This document shows positions 36,855-50,010 of a stretch of DNA of 64,000 bases, in pieces. The stretch is from Hoplostethus atlanticus (Eukaryota > Chordata > Actinopteri > Trachichthyiformes > Trachichthyidae). The translations under genes were made by a program, and so were the position numbers. The stretch is from contig JAXDDX010000051.1 in NCBI GenBank assembly GCA_034670405.1, positions 277,501 to 341,500 of the forward strand, in the 5' to 3' direction. How positions within the stretch are numbered: position 1 is the stretch's first letter; every line of letters starts with the position of its first letter. The notes under the pieces were generated by a model. The model ran no database searches. It was not told the origin of the DNA and worked only from the letters and a program-made list of their open reading frames with translations.

Positions 36855-39800
36855 TTTTGAAACAATGGAGTAGCAAAAGCTCTGTTCTGTTCTGTTCCAG
36901 CCTAGTCTAGTTTATTGTATTGTACTGTTTTCATCTAGGCCAAAGTTGAGAATTGGACAGTGTTCTGGTGCATGCCTGTTATGAACATTTCCCCACCATG
37001 ACTCAGCAACAAATTTGCAGACAGTGTCAGACAATTAGATGAAGTGCGACGTGGAGGTGGAGATTAATAAAATGAATTACGATGATATGCTGATCGTGTA
37101 TGCATTGCATCTCAGTGTTTTTCAGTCTGATTTAAGCAGGCAAGTTGACAAAGAACACCTTCTTATTCACAGTAACAGCCTGGGGGAGAGACACATCGAC
37201 ACACTCACACCTTGGAGCTGCTCTGTACTCCCACAGTCTTGTACTATTTGCTATTGGGCAGCTTCACTGGAGCAGTTGGAAGTGCAGCTCCACAGTAGCT
37301 TTTGAGGGAGGAAAGAGTATCAGTGAATCACTTCCTCACCTAGATAGTCTGAACTGGCAACTGATTTTGTAATTTTAAAGAAAGAAAAAACTGTTAAAAA
37401 GCTATTGGTCACACAACAAACCTAGACAATATGTCCTCATGCTGAGATATTTCCAGTGCAGCTACGCCAGAGTTTGATAACAAAAACAATTTATCTATAT
37501 AAAACATCAATGGTAACGTTCAACAAGAACTAACTGAAGTAGTAAATAGGCAAGGCAGGTAGAGGGAAAGTGGGTTCACCAAATAAATGAAATTAAAAAT
37601 ACATTTAAAAATAAATTAAAAATAAATAAATTAAAAATAAAGTAAATTACAACACTTTATCACAATTTGATCATACAGGGTGGATTTTTTGTTTGAGGCT
37701 GTCGCCACTCCTCTCCTCTCTTTTCTTTGTTCCTTTTGTCCTTTATAATATAATATATTATTGTTATCATACATTTTCTGTCCCCTGGAGTGGCTTTATG
37801 TGCACCAATCAATTAATCAATCAATCAATCAATCAAGCAAGCAAGCAAGCAAGCAATCAATATACAGTGATATAAACTAAAATATGTTTCAAGGGGTCCT
37901 TCCATGTTCAACAGACTCTGCCAAACAGGGGTCAGTGTTTGCTTGTTATATCTGCTTGGAGTGTTGTTTTGACGTTTCTGTTGGACCAGATAAAATCAAT
38001 CAGAGCTAATGGAGAGGGAATCAAATACTAAAGCTGACCCTGGTCAGCAATATACAGAAAATCTTCAACAGGACCATTATTGAAGGGCTATTTTGACATT
38101 TTTAATTTTAGTTAGTTTTTTTTTTCATCGGAGAGTTGTGACATTGTGGGGAAATGCTAAATTGTTGTTGGCATTCCTTGTTGAAACCATCGGACAGGGC
38201 TAGCCGCGAGCATGGAGGTAGCCCCATGGTTTCAATGAGGAATGCTTACAGTGCTAACAAGCCATTTTAGGGAAACTGAAGGAAAAACATTTTCCCACAG
38301 AGATATTTCAAATGACGGGTGAAAAATGTGAGGAAAAAATAGACAAAAAATAGACAACTTTCAATTTAAAGTTATTGCATTTTCAAAATCCCACCCTTTT
38401 TTTACAAGCAGTTTCAGACTACCTCTGGTCAACACATCACAACTGGACTTGGTCCTGATTGGCTTTCCTGTGCAGCATTTGAACTGGAAAGCCTCCACTC
38501 AGCAGGTTTACCTCATTTGGGAGCTGGTTTTGTCAGCCTATCAGGGTCCAGTAGCGTGACTGTTCTGCCTGTGAGGACTTAGTCTTTAAATTCATTCATT
38601 AAATTCAAGCATTAAATGCCCTCTTAACTAAACTACATTTATGAAAAACACCATGAAGATTGTTATTCTTATCCTGAGCCATAGTATATAAACCTTTAAG
38701 ACAGTCTGTTGCACTATAGTACAGCTGCTTTCTAGCCACACGGCTGGTCATTTTTGTTTTGAGAACGTTTCATGACCTGAGGGCCCATGAAACACTTTTA
38801 CTGGCAAATTTCATCTTTTCCATCATCTTTTTAAAACAGAATATGTTACCTCCAAGGCAACATGTAAATATATGTGTAGGAGACTATACATGTTGTAAAA
38901 TTTCAGTTCATACATAGTCAGTTTGAACACATTTGTATTTTTGTGGTTCTGGCTGCTGGGAGATAAGAGGTTTTCACATGATAGCTAACAGTAGCACGTC
39001 ACTCCTTGAGAATGAGTGAAGTTAATGCCCCAGAACATTGTCTGTGTTGTGTGCGACTCGCCCACTGATGATAAAGCCTTCTCCAAGCCAGCGAGGAGAC
39101 ATTTAAAGAGGGCTAAACCTAATAAAGGCTGAGCTGTGAAGACTGCCATTTGTCAGCTGAGGAGTATTTCATTACCACAGGGTGGTTTATCTGCCCTCGG
39201 CATCACTCATACATGTGAACCAAACCTGCCAGCGGGCATGTAATCAGAGAGATGGAGATGAATATTCAAGCCAATGAGGACGGGGGAAAGAAGGGGCCTT
39301 TTATTGACACATCAAGTCTTCTCTGAAAATACTGTTATTTAAAGATAGAAATTAATGAATAATGCTTCAACATTCAATGTTGCAGGTTTTTATTGCCTTT
39401 GAGTAATGGCCTTTGAAACAGCTAGATGATGGGGGACAAATGAAAGGACGGTTTTCATATGAGATGTATGAAAACCAGGCTTTCATTAAATGGAAAAGTT
39501 GGATACATCAGACCTACACTTATAAGGGATAGACCGTTCCTATTCTTGCTTCTCGCTTTATTCAATCAACAATCTGACAACTTGATAGCCTGTTTTGCAT
39601 AAAGTTTCGCTTTTTCCATACTTTATAAGGTTGGGTTGGAGAAGATGACACTTTCCATCTCTATCTGTCAAAATGAGCCTGTTATGATGTGCCCCTCCTC
39701 TGAACATTGGCAGCCTTGATCCTGGGAATTTCTAGGAGGCAGCCTTTTCTTTGGCCATCGATTTTCTGCAGCAGCTTGTGGGCTAATTGCCCTTATCAAA

Positions 39801-40620
39801 ATCATGACCTGCTAAATGATGTTCGTCTTTAATCGCCCGCACCCATGCCAGCAGCTACTGACATTTAGTACAATTAATTAATGCAAAGACAACGGGGGAT
39901 TGGGATCTGCTCCGTTAAAACGGCAGGCTCCACTATATAACAAGGTGTGTCGAGGCCAGGGAAAGAGGGATCAAGACAGAAGGATATCTCACCATGTGAG
40001 AGGCTCGGTTGCAGCAATGAAGTTGTTCAATCAAAATGTTGCTTGTTGGAAATTAAGATATTTGGTAAATGATCTCACTGTCTCACATCTCTTTATATTT
40101 AATTTAGCTGAAGATTTTATCCAGTCCAACTTAAAATGTGTAGAAACAAGCTCCAGTGCAACAGTAAGAAAATCTTCCTGTGACCCTAGAAGATCATAAG
40201 AGACAAGTATTAGGCAATGAAACAAAATAAAACATCTGAGGAAAGGTAGAAGGGCCTTTTTAATGTTATTTTCATTTCTATTCAAGATCTAGGGCGGTTG
40301 CACAGGGAAGATAGAGATAAGGAGGAGATAAGAGTCTATGGGGATATCATGACGACTATACCACCATACCACTATAACCAGGCCTATCATGTCATTTCCT
40401 CGAATCATCAATCATTCATAAAGCAAAGACAATTCCACACAAATTCCACACTATACCAAACATTTGAAAATCCTGCATGTGACGGCTGCAACTACCAGCC
40501 ACACTATCAACGTAGCACACAAACGGTAACCCTACACAAATAGACACCTTTTAACATAGGAATGATACTGACAATAGGTAGTTTTTAAAAAAAACTTTAT
40601 TAGCTTTGTGACACGAATAT
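36580..40620. other. intergenic DNA with A/T simple repeats
   Basis: (AT)n followed by T12 at 36808-36858, (AAAT)n at 37586-37645, (CAAT)n and (CAAG)n at 37803-37860, and a short hairpin at 38165-38260. The stretch 39640-39900 is repeat-free with TTAATTAATGCAAA, a homeodomain/POU-like motif. No gene recognised. Confidence 0.4.
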
Positions 40621-40839
40621 GACTTGAGTACACACAATCTTTCATATACAAATGTGACATGCTATAATATACTTTCCTTTGTCGAGCATCCTGCGGAACA
40701 ATCAGTCCAACAAAGACCGAGCCGCTGCCTCAGACCAACTTATGTGGGCCAACAGGCTGATTGGACCCTACCACACCAGCTACAGCCAGAGGGGTGGTTT
40801 GGGACTTTCTGGCAGGAAGTCATCACAATAAAGTGATGA

Positions 40840-41165
40840 CGTACCCTGTAATCAACTATGGGCTAGCCCAGTGTGTGTATATATAGCACTGCTGGTGTGA
40901 CTGAAAGTCAGTTAGTTTTTGTTTAGTCATAGCACCTATGCCTTTATTTTGACTTAGTTCTGTTCTGTTTATTTTGACTGATATAATTTGTCTCTAGAGC
41001 AGTTCTTTAAGTTGAAGTCTATGGCTTTTGTTGTTATTTGTTTTGTTACTGGTTTTGTTATCCCTCTTAACTGTATATATTTTTGGGCTAATAAAACCCT
41101 TATTTTTTCACACCACCTGATCTCCCAGTCATACTGCCAACCCCGGGTCCCTCACACTGCACAAT
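40840..41165 (+). mobile_element. possible LTR-like unit, ends unresolved
   Basis: Contains a TATA-like TATATATAG (about 40879) followed about 210 bp later by AATAAAACCC (about 41090) and a C-rich end, the usual spacing of a promoter and poly(A) signal in a long terminal repeat. I could not find matching terminal repeats or a target duplication. If it is one, it is an isolated, old remnant. Confidence 0.25.
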
Positions 41166-44100
41166 CAGGTGTAACCATTGTGCACTGTTATAAATATTGA
41201 ACAGGTATAATTGCTGAGTAATGCTTTGCTGCTTTTTTATTCGTTTCACTGTGTACTGGCTGTGTTTGTTCCTGCTGCTCTCCATCTGTCATAAACATGT
41301 TGTCCAACGTTCCCCAGGTGTAACTGGCCTCTTGGGTTCTTTGTATTAGTAGCAGCCATGTTATGCTGCTACTTGCTTATGTTTTTTTCTGCTCTGCTGC
41401 TTGTTTTTGTGCCACTGCTTTCCTTTTACTGTTGTCTGGTTGCCTCGTCTGCTGCTTGTTAAGCAGTATGTCTTTCAGTCTTTCTGTGCTGAGTGTTTTA
41501 TTTGTCCTTTATTTAATCTCTAACCCTAACCCTCTGTCTGACTATAAAGAGGCCCTTTACCTCACCAGGCCATCTTTAAAAAAGTGATTTGTTTTTTAAT
41601 TGACCTGTCTGCTTGCAGAAAGGTTTAAAAAGGGTTTAAAATGAAAAGAAATGACAGATTCCATAGCCCACCTAAATGCATCGTCAGGGCTTCGTCTCTA
41701 TAGCTCCCAGCCACAAATTCTGCTTGTAGTCTTGTAGTCCCACACCACTAGGTGCAATACTAGAAGCAGCCCATCCTGCACGTAGCCTGCAATAGGAGAC
41801 AATCCTTAGGATTGTCAAAAAAGTGGAGCTCCTATGATGGCAGCGTCTGTATAGGTGAAGGTGAAACTTCATTGATCTATCTTGACTGTATGTCGTTTGA
41901 TGTTTTTTTGTATCAGCGCAGTTGCTGTCTTTGATGTTGTTGTACCCACTACACAAGTTGTCTAACCTGATGGAAAAAAAAAAACCTAAAAACATGATCA
42001 GCCTTGAATAACTCAATCTCTATCCAGTGTTGTTTTTCTTTTTGCTGCTATTTCACCGGCAGCCAAAGCTTATTACCCGAACCATATGTTTCCAAAGGCA
42101 TGGCTTTGGGGAGAAGCAGTGCCGCAGTGGAGAAGTCAAAAGCGTTTGAGTAGGAAACCTTGGAATTGAATATGAATTGCAAACAAAGCCAATGCAACAG
42201 CATTTAAACCAAAATTGGGCAGAATCTGCTGCCTGGAGAATCTGCTGCAGCTGTCTGGTTGAATTAAATTGTAGCTGCATTTGGAGCAATGGTAATGGTC
42301 ATTCGATAGGGTGTTTGTGCACAAGGTAGATAGGCAACTGTCCCAGGCACAGGCAACATTGTGAAGAAACAAGACCAAATATGTGTTCAAATGCATTCAA
42401 ATGATATTCCAACATTCAGTGTTTAAAATGATTTCATTATTAAATTATTCTGATGCACCTGCCAATGGCTGGTAAACTACAAAAAAAACTGTCAATCATT
42501 TTTACTGGCCAAAAATAATGAATATATTTTTCTTAAAAACATGTCAAGTTTGGACATTATGGTTCATGTAGATCCAGTGTAACAGATCCAGACCCTGTTT
42601 GATACAGAGCCAGAGAGGGCAGTGTAGCAGGTGACCCTTATTGATTTAACCACCAAAGACAAATTTTAGCAATACTTTTAATTTCAGACCCTGCCTATAC
42701 GATTTAAGTAACAATGCTTAGGCAATTCCTTGGAGGCCAGCATACATGATTTTTTTATGTGGTGAGTAAGAAAGTGGTGCTGGCTCTGGCCCGTCCGAGC
42801 TTCCAAGTTCTGTCAGTTAGTTCATGAACGAACTCCTATGGAGGTTTGTGCACTGAATAATGAAAATGATCTAACAAACCGAAATGTCATTTTAAGGCCT
42901 GCTGCTGTTGGTGCTGCATACTTTTGCCATCAAATACACGTACTTCAGTGATTCTGTGACATTTGGTCTATTGAATGAACTGAATGGGACCAGCGGAGTT
43001 AGATATGTCTACTATGGCCTTGCAGAGGATTGCTGGCTAGAACAGAAGACTTCTTAACTGTGTCAATACATCTGCCTTTGTACTTTGGCAGGCACTTCCT
43101 CTATCACGCTTTCATCACTTGTGTTTGATTACTCTCTCTCTCTTACTCTCTCTCTTCCAACCCATTCTCTGCTATCTGTATGTTGAATGTTGACAAGTGC
43201 TTTACAAAGCCGTGTAAAACATAAAGGTCTTTATTAGGTGTTTACAGTTTCAGTGGTTTGACATGCACAAATGTGACCCTGATTCAACTAAAAACTTGAT
43301 CCATAATACATTATTGAATATGGGACTTAAACTTGAAACTACACCAAACTCTGCAGTGCTGCTGTAGATGAAAGCGTGTAAGCGAGTAAAACCTATTTAA
43401 AAAATCAATACAAATCTGTGAAAAAAGGAAGGGTACTTAATAAAGAGCTATGCTGGCAGAACAATGATGAATTCAGCTCAGGTAAGACTTACATTTATTA
43501 TTCCTAAGGAGAAGAAAAAAAGAAAAGGAACAAACTAAGAAGCAAAGAAGAAGCAAAGTAAAACAAAATACAACAACAGTCAGTCCGTCTGCTCATTCCA
43601 AAACAGCAACTTAATTAAATACTCACTATTTGAAAAACGATGCAACCTATTCTGACAAAGTGAATGCCGGCATGACATATATAGACTGGATATATAAACC
43701 TGGATATATAAACCTTTATATTACCAGAGAGCTTCTAAAACAGGCTAGCAGAGAGCCCCGCTGTGACCAAGTGCCACAGGTCTGCATAGAAAGCTTTTTT
43801 TCCCAGAATGCCTTGAATTGATCATGGAGGGCGGGAGGCGGGAGTGGGGTGGTGGGATCAGAGAGACTGGGGGGTGGGGTGGGAAAGGTTCATCTTGGTT
43901 TTATGAAACAAACTGCAACAGCATGAATGCCCCTCACGCACCTGGTTGAGCACCAACCCTGACACTGCATTATGAGCTTGTTCTGGCCAGTATGGGTCAG
44001 TGACATGAAGACCAGAGGAGAGGTTATTAATGTTCTACAGGGTTGTTGTGAGGTGTGAATTATCCAGGTATGGGATTGAAAGTACATGTCTGGCATTGAC

Positions 44101-44993
44101 GCAGGGGAACAAACAAACCTCTCGTGTGTGGAGATGATGTCACATCATAATCATATCGAACAACCCGCTGTGCAAGCTTGACAACACAATCCGATTTTGA
44201 GAAAACACTAGGATTGCTGTTTATAATTTCATGTGGAGTGTCATCTAAATTTATGAGACCAAGATGTGCCATAGGTGGGCTGAGGTATTAAAAAATGATA
44301 CCTCTTGGGTATCAGAGTTTTGATAACAGTATAAATTCTATATGTTTTATATCAGTATAAAGTAGTAGTAGTAGTGGTGGTAAGAGTATAATAGTAGTAT
44401 TGTTATATACTATAATAAAAGTATATACTTTTTATATCAGTATACATTTTACAGTATCAAGAGGTAGCAGAAGGTATCAAAAAGGTAGAATCTCACAACG
44501 TGATGTGAATTCTATGAAGTAAAACAAAAGGCATGTACAAATATTGCACAAAATGTTATCTGTTCTACCATAAAAAAAATACACTTTCATTCAACACAGA
44601 AATGTGTCGAAATAGGTCTTTCCATAAAACTGGTATCAAAATAAACCCACGTATTTTACTTTGAAAAAAATTATCATGCTGTATGTGCATCTCAAAAACA
44701 CATTCTGCATGTGAGCTGAATATGGATTCAGACCATATGTGTGGGAGGATCACTCAGAGGAAAATGCTGTTCACCCACTCGTTCATGATACATAGCTCCA
44801 CTATAGTATAAAGCAGGGGATGCTCCTGTGTGCATATCTGCACAATGATAATAGATAATGACATTTTCATTTTTATAGACTGCTGTCACACTGCAATTTG
44901 TTAAGCCCAGTCAGTTTTGTGTTACTTTGGATCAGTTAAAATTGATGTTTTAAGTGAACCATTTATAATTTCATCAGACCAATAAGTGCTTTC

Positions 44994-45027
<34 letters not shown>

Positions 45028-45155
45028 AAGAGGGAATGTTGACTGAATTGTACAAATGTGCGAAACATTCACTCTCACTAGTACTGGATTAGCCCTGCAT
45101 TGGGAACCTGTGTTCTCGCTGAAACAGAGCAGTAATGAACATCACTTGTAGAATG
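41166..45155. other. intergenic DNA
   Basis: No gene found. Small features are a TAACCCTAACCCT run at 41521-41532, a twice-repeated ggatatataaacct run near 43688-43715, a GTA-rich and tatcagtata-repeating tract at 44320-44470, and CT runs at 43133-43153 and 44993-45028. Confidence 0.45.
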
Positions 45156-45157
45156 CA

Positions 45158-45190
45158 TTGGGCGCGGCACGGTGGTTAAGCGGTTAGGTA
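45158..45190 (+). repeat. SINE head fragment
   Basis: GGGCGCGGCACGGTGGTTAA followed by GCGGTTAG resembles the start of teleost tRNA-derived SINEs. No body or tail follows, so it is a truncated piece at most. Confidence 0.3.
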
Positions 45191-46365
45191 TTGCCATTCA
45201 TAACGTTACATTTTGCTGAGTGAATATAGCGAGCTAGCAAGTGCTAATTAGCTAGCATTAATGGAAAATAAACATTAAAAACTCTTCCTGCCGTCTTTCA
45301 AATTGTATAAATTATAGAAACCTGGGAAACTTTGAGTGGCTGGAATCAACTTTGTCCATATTGCACTTGCTGAAACTAGTGTTCATGAAACAAAATCACT
45401 TGATTATGTTGCTCACAGTGTGAATTCATGGTAAATTAAATAATCAGATAAACACCTAAAATGTAAATTGTAATTTATCCTGGTGGTGGAAGTTTTATAC
45501 TTGTGTCTTTTTTTCCCTTCCGCCGCTTAGCGAGAGAGGGCTTGACCCCTACACTATTCTCAGCATCTCATTTCCATGTTCTATGGATCTATGGAGACAA
45601 TCTTTGGGATCCAGTGACAGCACAGCACACCCACGGAGAGTTCACTTCCTCTTCAGAGGCCCCACGTGCAAGGCTTTCACACGCACATGTACTCTACCTC
45701 ACTATTATGGGTCAAAACGGCAACTTGAGATACCGAAACCACTCGATTGCCACCTGATTGATTTGCATTCACAGTCAGTGGGTCCTTTACAGAGATGAAG
45801 GGTTAATTGGCAGTAAATGTGGTATATGAGTGAGATTCCATGACTCTCATACTATACTGTACTACTTATATGAGTTCATGCAAAAAGGATCTCTAAAGTC
45901 ATTAACCTTTGTAAGCCAAGGTGAGATGTGCTGTAAGAAGCATACAAGAGTCATTCCCCAAATCGTCTGTTCTGTTTGGTGTGGCGCTTCCTGTTGAAAT
46001 TAAGCTCAAATGAGAGCACAGTCTATCTCTCTCCCTCTCCCTCACAATTTGGAGAAATAAAGAACACTGTAACATGATACATGATGGTACATTTTTGTTG
46101 CATGAATAGAAAGGAGCTCCAAAAGGATTTTGTTTTCGACTGCTTGTCTGCCATCTTTAGCTCTTGCCATACACAACAAATTGTAAAAAAACAAATAAAA
46201 AAAAATAGGATTTTCAGAAGTCCATAAAGCATCCCTTTAAGGAAAGAAAGAAACAACTGTTTTATTTGAGGACTTAGAAAATAGCTTGCCTTTTTCAAGA
46301 GCATCATCTACTAGCGGGTGGATCAGGAGAGGAAGAAAGTGAAAAAGAAACAGCAAAAGGAGAGA

Positions 46366-46371
<6 letters not shown>

Positions 46372-46415
<44 letters not shown>

Positions 46416-46443
46416 AAGAGAGAGAGAGAGAGAGAGAGAGAGA
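46372..46443. repeat. (GA)n microsatellite
   Basis: About 35 GA units with one interruption (GAGAGCAAGAGA). It accounts for Leu/Ser-rich open frames on the minus strand. Confidence 0.97.
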
Positions 46444-47024
46444 GGCATCAGGTGTAATTTCTGTACTCTGGCAAAAATATCAAAAGATTGAGAGGACAGC
46501 AGGCAAGATGGATAGCTTGAACCTGTGTGTGTGAGAGAGTGGATGATAGGCGAGGGAGAAGAAAGAAGAATGTGGGGAAGAGTGAAAATGGCAGAGTAGC
46601 CTGTTTGTAAGAGGGGAAAACAGAGAAAAGTAAAACACAAAAGGGAAAAGACAGAGAACCAGAGAGAACCGTGCAGGAAGAAAAATGGAGGCAAAGCCTG
46701 CGGGCTAATAGTCGCCAACCCCCCATTAGCCACCCATCATCCGCCTCGGCTGACCACACAAGTCGCTCGACAGGAGATGTCATTAAACCCTCCCAACAGG
46801 TGTCTGGGTGAGTGATTTTAACCAGAGTAAACAGAACAAGATTAATGGTGCGAAATAGCACACAAGGGCCACAGAGCTGGTGGCGCAACGGTGACTGTGT
46901 CAATGAAAAGGTTATTAATGTTTGGGAAGGTGCAGACAATGTCTCTATCACTCTGCTGTTCAGAGTGTATGCTGGTGTAACGTGTTGTGCTCTGGGTGTG
47001 TGTAAGACGGTACATTTGTGCATT

Positions 47025-47026
<2 letters not shown>
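46444..47026. other. unique intergenic DNA
   Basis: A 191-codon minus-strand open frame spans 46448-47023. It has no recognisable domain, lacks splice or promoter context, and is probably chance. Confidence 0.4.

Positions 47027-47096
<70 letters not shown>
47027..47096. repeat. (GT)35 microsatellite
   Basis: Perfect GT repeat of about 70 bp. A second GT tract of about 43 bp follows at 47174-47216, separated by 77 bp of unique DNA. Confidence 0.97.
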
Positions 47097-47098
<2 letters not shown>

Positions 47099-47171
47099 CT
47101 CAGGGATGTAGGGCTGGATGCCAACTCCCTTGGACTGTCAAATGTGTTTTTCTGCTCTGTGTCTGCTCAGT

Positions 47172-47216
<45 letters not shown>

Positions 47217-47218
<2 letters not shown>

Positions 47219-49895
47219 CCGTATGATTTATCACGACTATATTCAAGAAAAAAGGAAACCAAAGGACCACCATGAATCCAGGTAAATGATTTACATCAGT
47301 GTTATACCTGCCATATATTAGATTATTCTACGCATGAAGACAAGACATATAGACATCACATTCAAAAACACATTATTTCATTATTTTGGTCTCCATTTGT
47401 TGAAGCATGGGACTCCGTAAAGGGAAAAAATCAGTCTTTATACACAATATTAATCAAAACCCTTCATCACCACAACCACTGTTCCCTTCCACAAATCTCT
47501 GGATTTGACAGCAGTGGAGCAGCTTGGGCTGAAATGTCCAAATCAATATCAAATTTAGGATGTCAGTGCCCAGCCCGCAGCTCATTACTTTGCCCAGTGT
47601 TATTTACCAGCTTTGGACTGCCACCCCCTCCCCCCTTTCCCTCCCTCCTCCACATCCTCCTCCACCCTCTTGCACAGGAGAAGGAGCATTGTTCCAGGAT
47701 AGTATTTCATACAAGTGTGCTACCACACAGTACAACCTGCTCCCACTCAGGTGTCATTTCTTCCAGAAGCACATCCCCAGCCAAACATCCAGCACTCCCA
47801 AATTACATGTCATTGTCAAAATGTCAAACATGCTCAAACACACGTGGCCTGATCTGATTCTGCAGTCGAAGGTATTAGGTTCCACAGTGGACAAAAAACT
47901 TGTTTCAAGGCAATGGATGTGAACTATTTGTATTGTTATATTTTCTTATTTAACCCGGTAGTGTGATTGAGATTTTTTTTTAAAGAGAGAGATAAAGACA
48001 TAGACAAGAAAGCAGCATTGTGACAAGCATTGAGGTTGAAAACAAACAATATACAACAAAGTACATGAGCAAAAATACAATCTACAGCAAATCACAAAAC
48101 AAAGAAGTGCAGTCAAAATTCAACATATGTGGTAAGTGCTCAGATGGCAGTCATCCAAATTCAGACTAGCAGGATCAGGCTGAAGCAAATCTTGGACGAA
48201 ACAAGCATATAGGCAGCTCCTCATTTTAACTTATTTTAACATCAAAAGCATATACATATACTACATAGAATTGTATATAAATGCCTCTGTTTGACGAAGG
48301 CACAGCACGGAACTCCCAGCAACTAATCCAATATTTGCCATACATTTCCAAACCCTCCCAAACCTATAGCAGCAGTAATAAAGATATAGCTGTATCTAGT
48401 GATGTAATCCACTCAACGACTCAACCTTAGCAATGTAATCTGAATATGAAGGAAAACAGATCATTTGTTTCTATATTCAGATTTCATTAAATTCAACAGT
48501 CAATAGTTACCACCCACATTATTAATCATTATGAACCATTATTTCAGTATCTATCAAATGATGTGAAAACCCATTATCTGTCTTTCAAATTGCATTTCCC
48601 TTAAGAGTAATCCATCAAGTAATCCTTTCTTATTTTCTGTATCAGTATATGTGATATCTTTACTGTGTGCTTTTTTTCAGTTACTACTTGTTGTATGTGA
48701 CTCGGGTTAGGAGCATCAGCTAAATACCTGATATATTGATTACAGTTAATGTTTTTGTAATCAGATTACTGATAAATCCATTTCTTCCCAATCTTGTGAA
48801 AATATGACCTGATGATCAGAGCTCAGTATTTCCAAAATAGAACAAAAAAACATGTGATTACATCCTCTCAAATGTCACTATTTTATAAGTAAGGGACTTA
48901 AGATGGCTAATAACTTGATATTACCTGTGGTATTCTGTAGTGAATTGTCATTTTCTAGTCAGCAATAATGCTGTCAGAGATAACAATGATTGATTGTAAA
49001 CAGAACAGTAAAAAAAACACGTGTTCGTTCTGGCCCAGTGCTTTACCTCCGCAGCTCGGCACTCTGTGTACCGAACATCCCAACCTTGGTGGAGGAGGAG
49101 GGCCTTGCTTCCGCCTCCTCTGTGTTTACCCACAGCTGTTTAACCAGGAAACATCGGCCCACAGAACGGGCCACCGTCGGTACAGAGGGCTGGAGTATTC
49201 TGCCTCAGTCAAATGAGGCAGAACAGGACTAATTCTATTTGAGCTTCACCACTTGAGTCAACGTTCCGGCCCAATTAGCTCCCTGGGATAGGAAAAGGGT
49301 GAAAGAGAGACGGGGGTGGGGGTGGTGGTTGGTGGGAAAGTGACAGTGGCACCCACTGTCACCAGCACATACACAAACATTAGAATGGTATTGACTAACT
49401 TGCTGCTGGCTATGTTTACATGCACGGAGTAACCCGAGTACTAGTACTAGGCCATGCTGCGGTTAAGGTCTGATTACAAGTTGCTTACATGGAACTTGGA
49501 TACACGGAGATCAAGTAACCCAGTTGACTAGCAAAACAATGAGACAAAGGTTTGGCTGCAAGCTGCCCTCTTTGACTGAGCACTTTTAATACAGGGCAAA
49601 GACATGATGATCCCAAAAGCAATTCTACAGCAATAGTACTGCTCACCTCCATGTTTTTTGTTGACACCAAAATATACCCATAACACGGTGCAAGTTTGCG
49701 CAGACGGCGAAAACCAAAAGTGAAAGGCCACTGCCACTGCCACTGTAACCCTAACCCGGACTAATATGGGGCTAAGCCAGGCATCTTAACCAGGTTTCCC
49801 ATAATCAGAGTATGAACTTAATTTACGTGCGTTGAGCCAAAAGGGTCGGATTTCTCCAGGCATGTAAGTCCAGTGAATCGTGTTCAGATGTTCAG
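47217..49895. other. unique intergenic DNA
   Basis: No gene, RNA or clear mobile element. C-rich stretches occur at 47623-47670 and a GGT/GGGT run at 49310-49336. Confidence 0.45.
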
Positions 49896-49897
49896 AT

Positions 49898-50010
49898 TTA
49901 CATTTACATTTTATGCTCTCATCCAGAGTGATTTCCTGTGAGTGCAACAGGAGAATGAGCTTAAATTGCTAGATCACCATCAAGACAAGCAACTGAGAAT
50001 AAGGGTGAAA
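49898..50010 (-). repeat. SINE tail fragment
   Basis: The plus strand tttacatttacattttatgc plus tctcatccagagtgatt matches, reverse complemented, the common fish SINE/L2 tail (…TCTGGATAAGAGCNTCTGCTAAATG-like, ending in AAATGTAAATG). Related to the fuller copy at 52791-52973. Confidence 0.45.

Noticed and set aside
46448-47023. 191-codon minus-strand open frame
   Set aside because: No recognisable domain and no splice or promoter context; compatible with chance in this composition.
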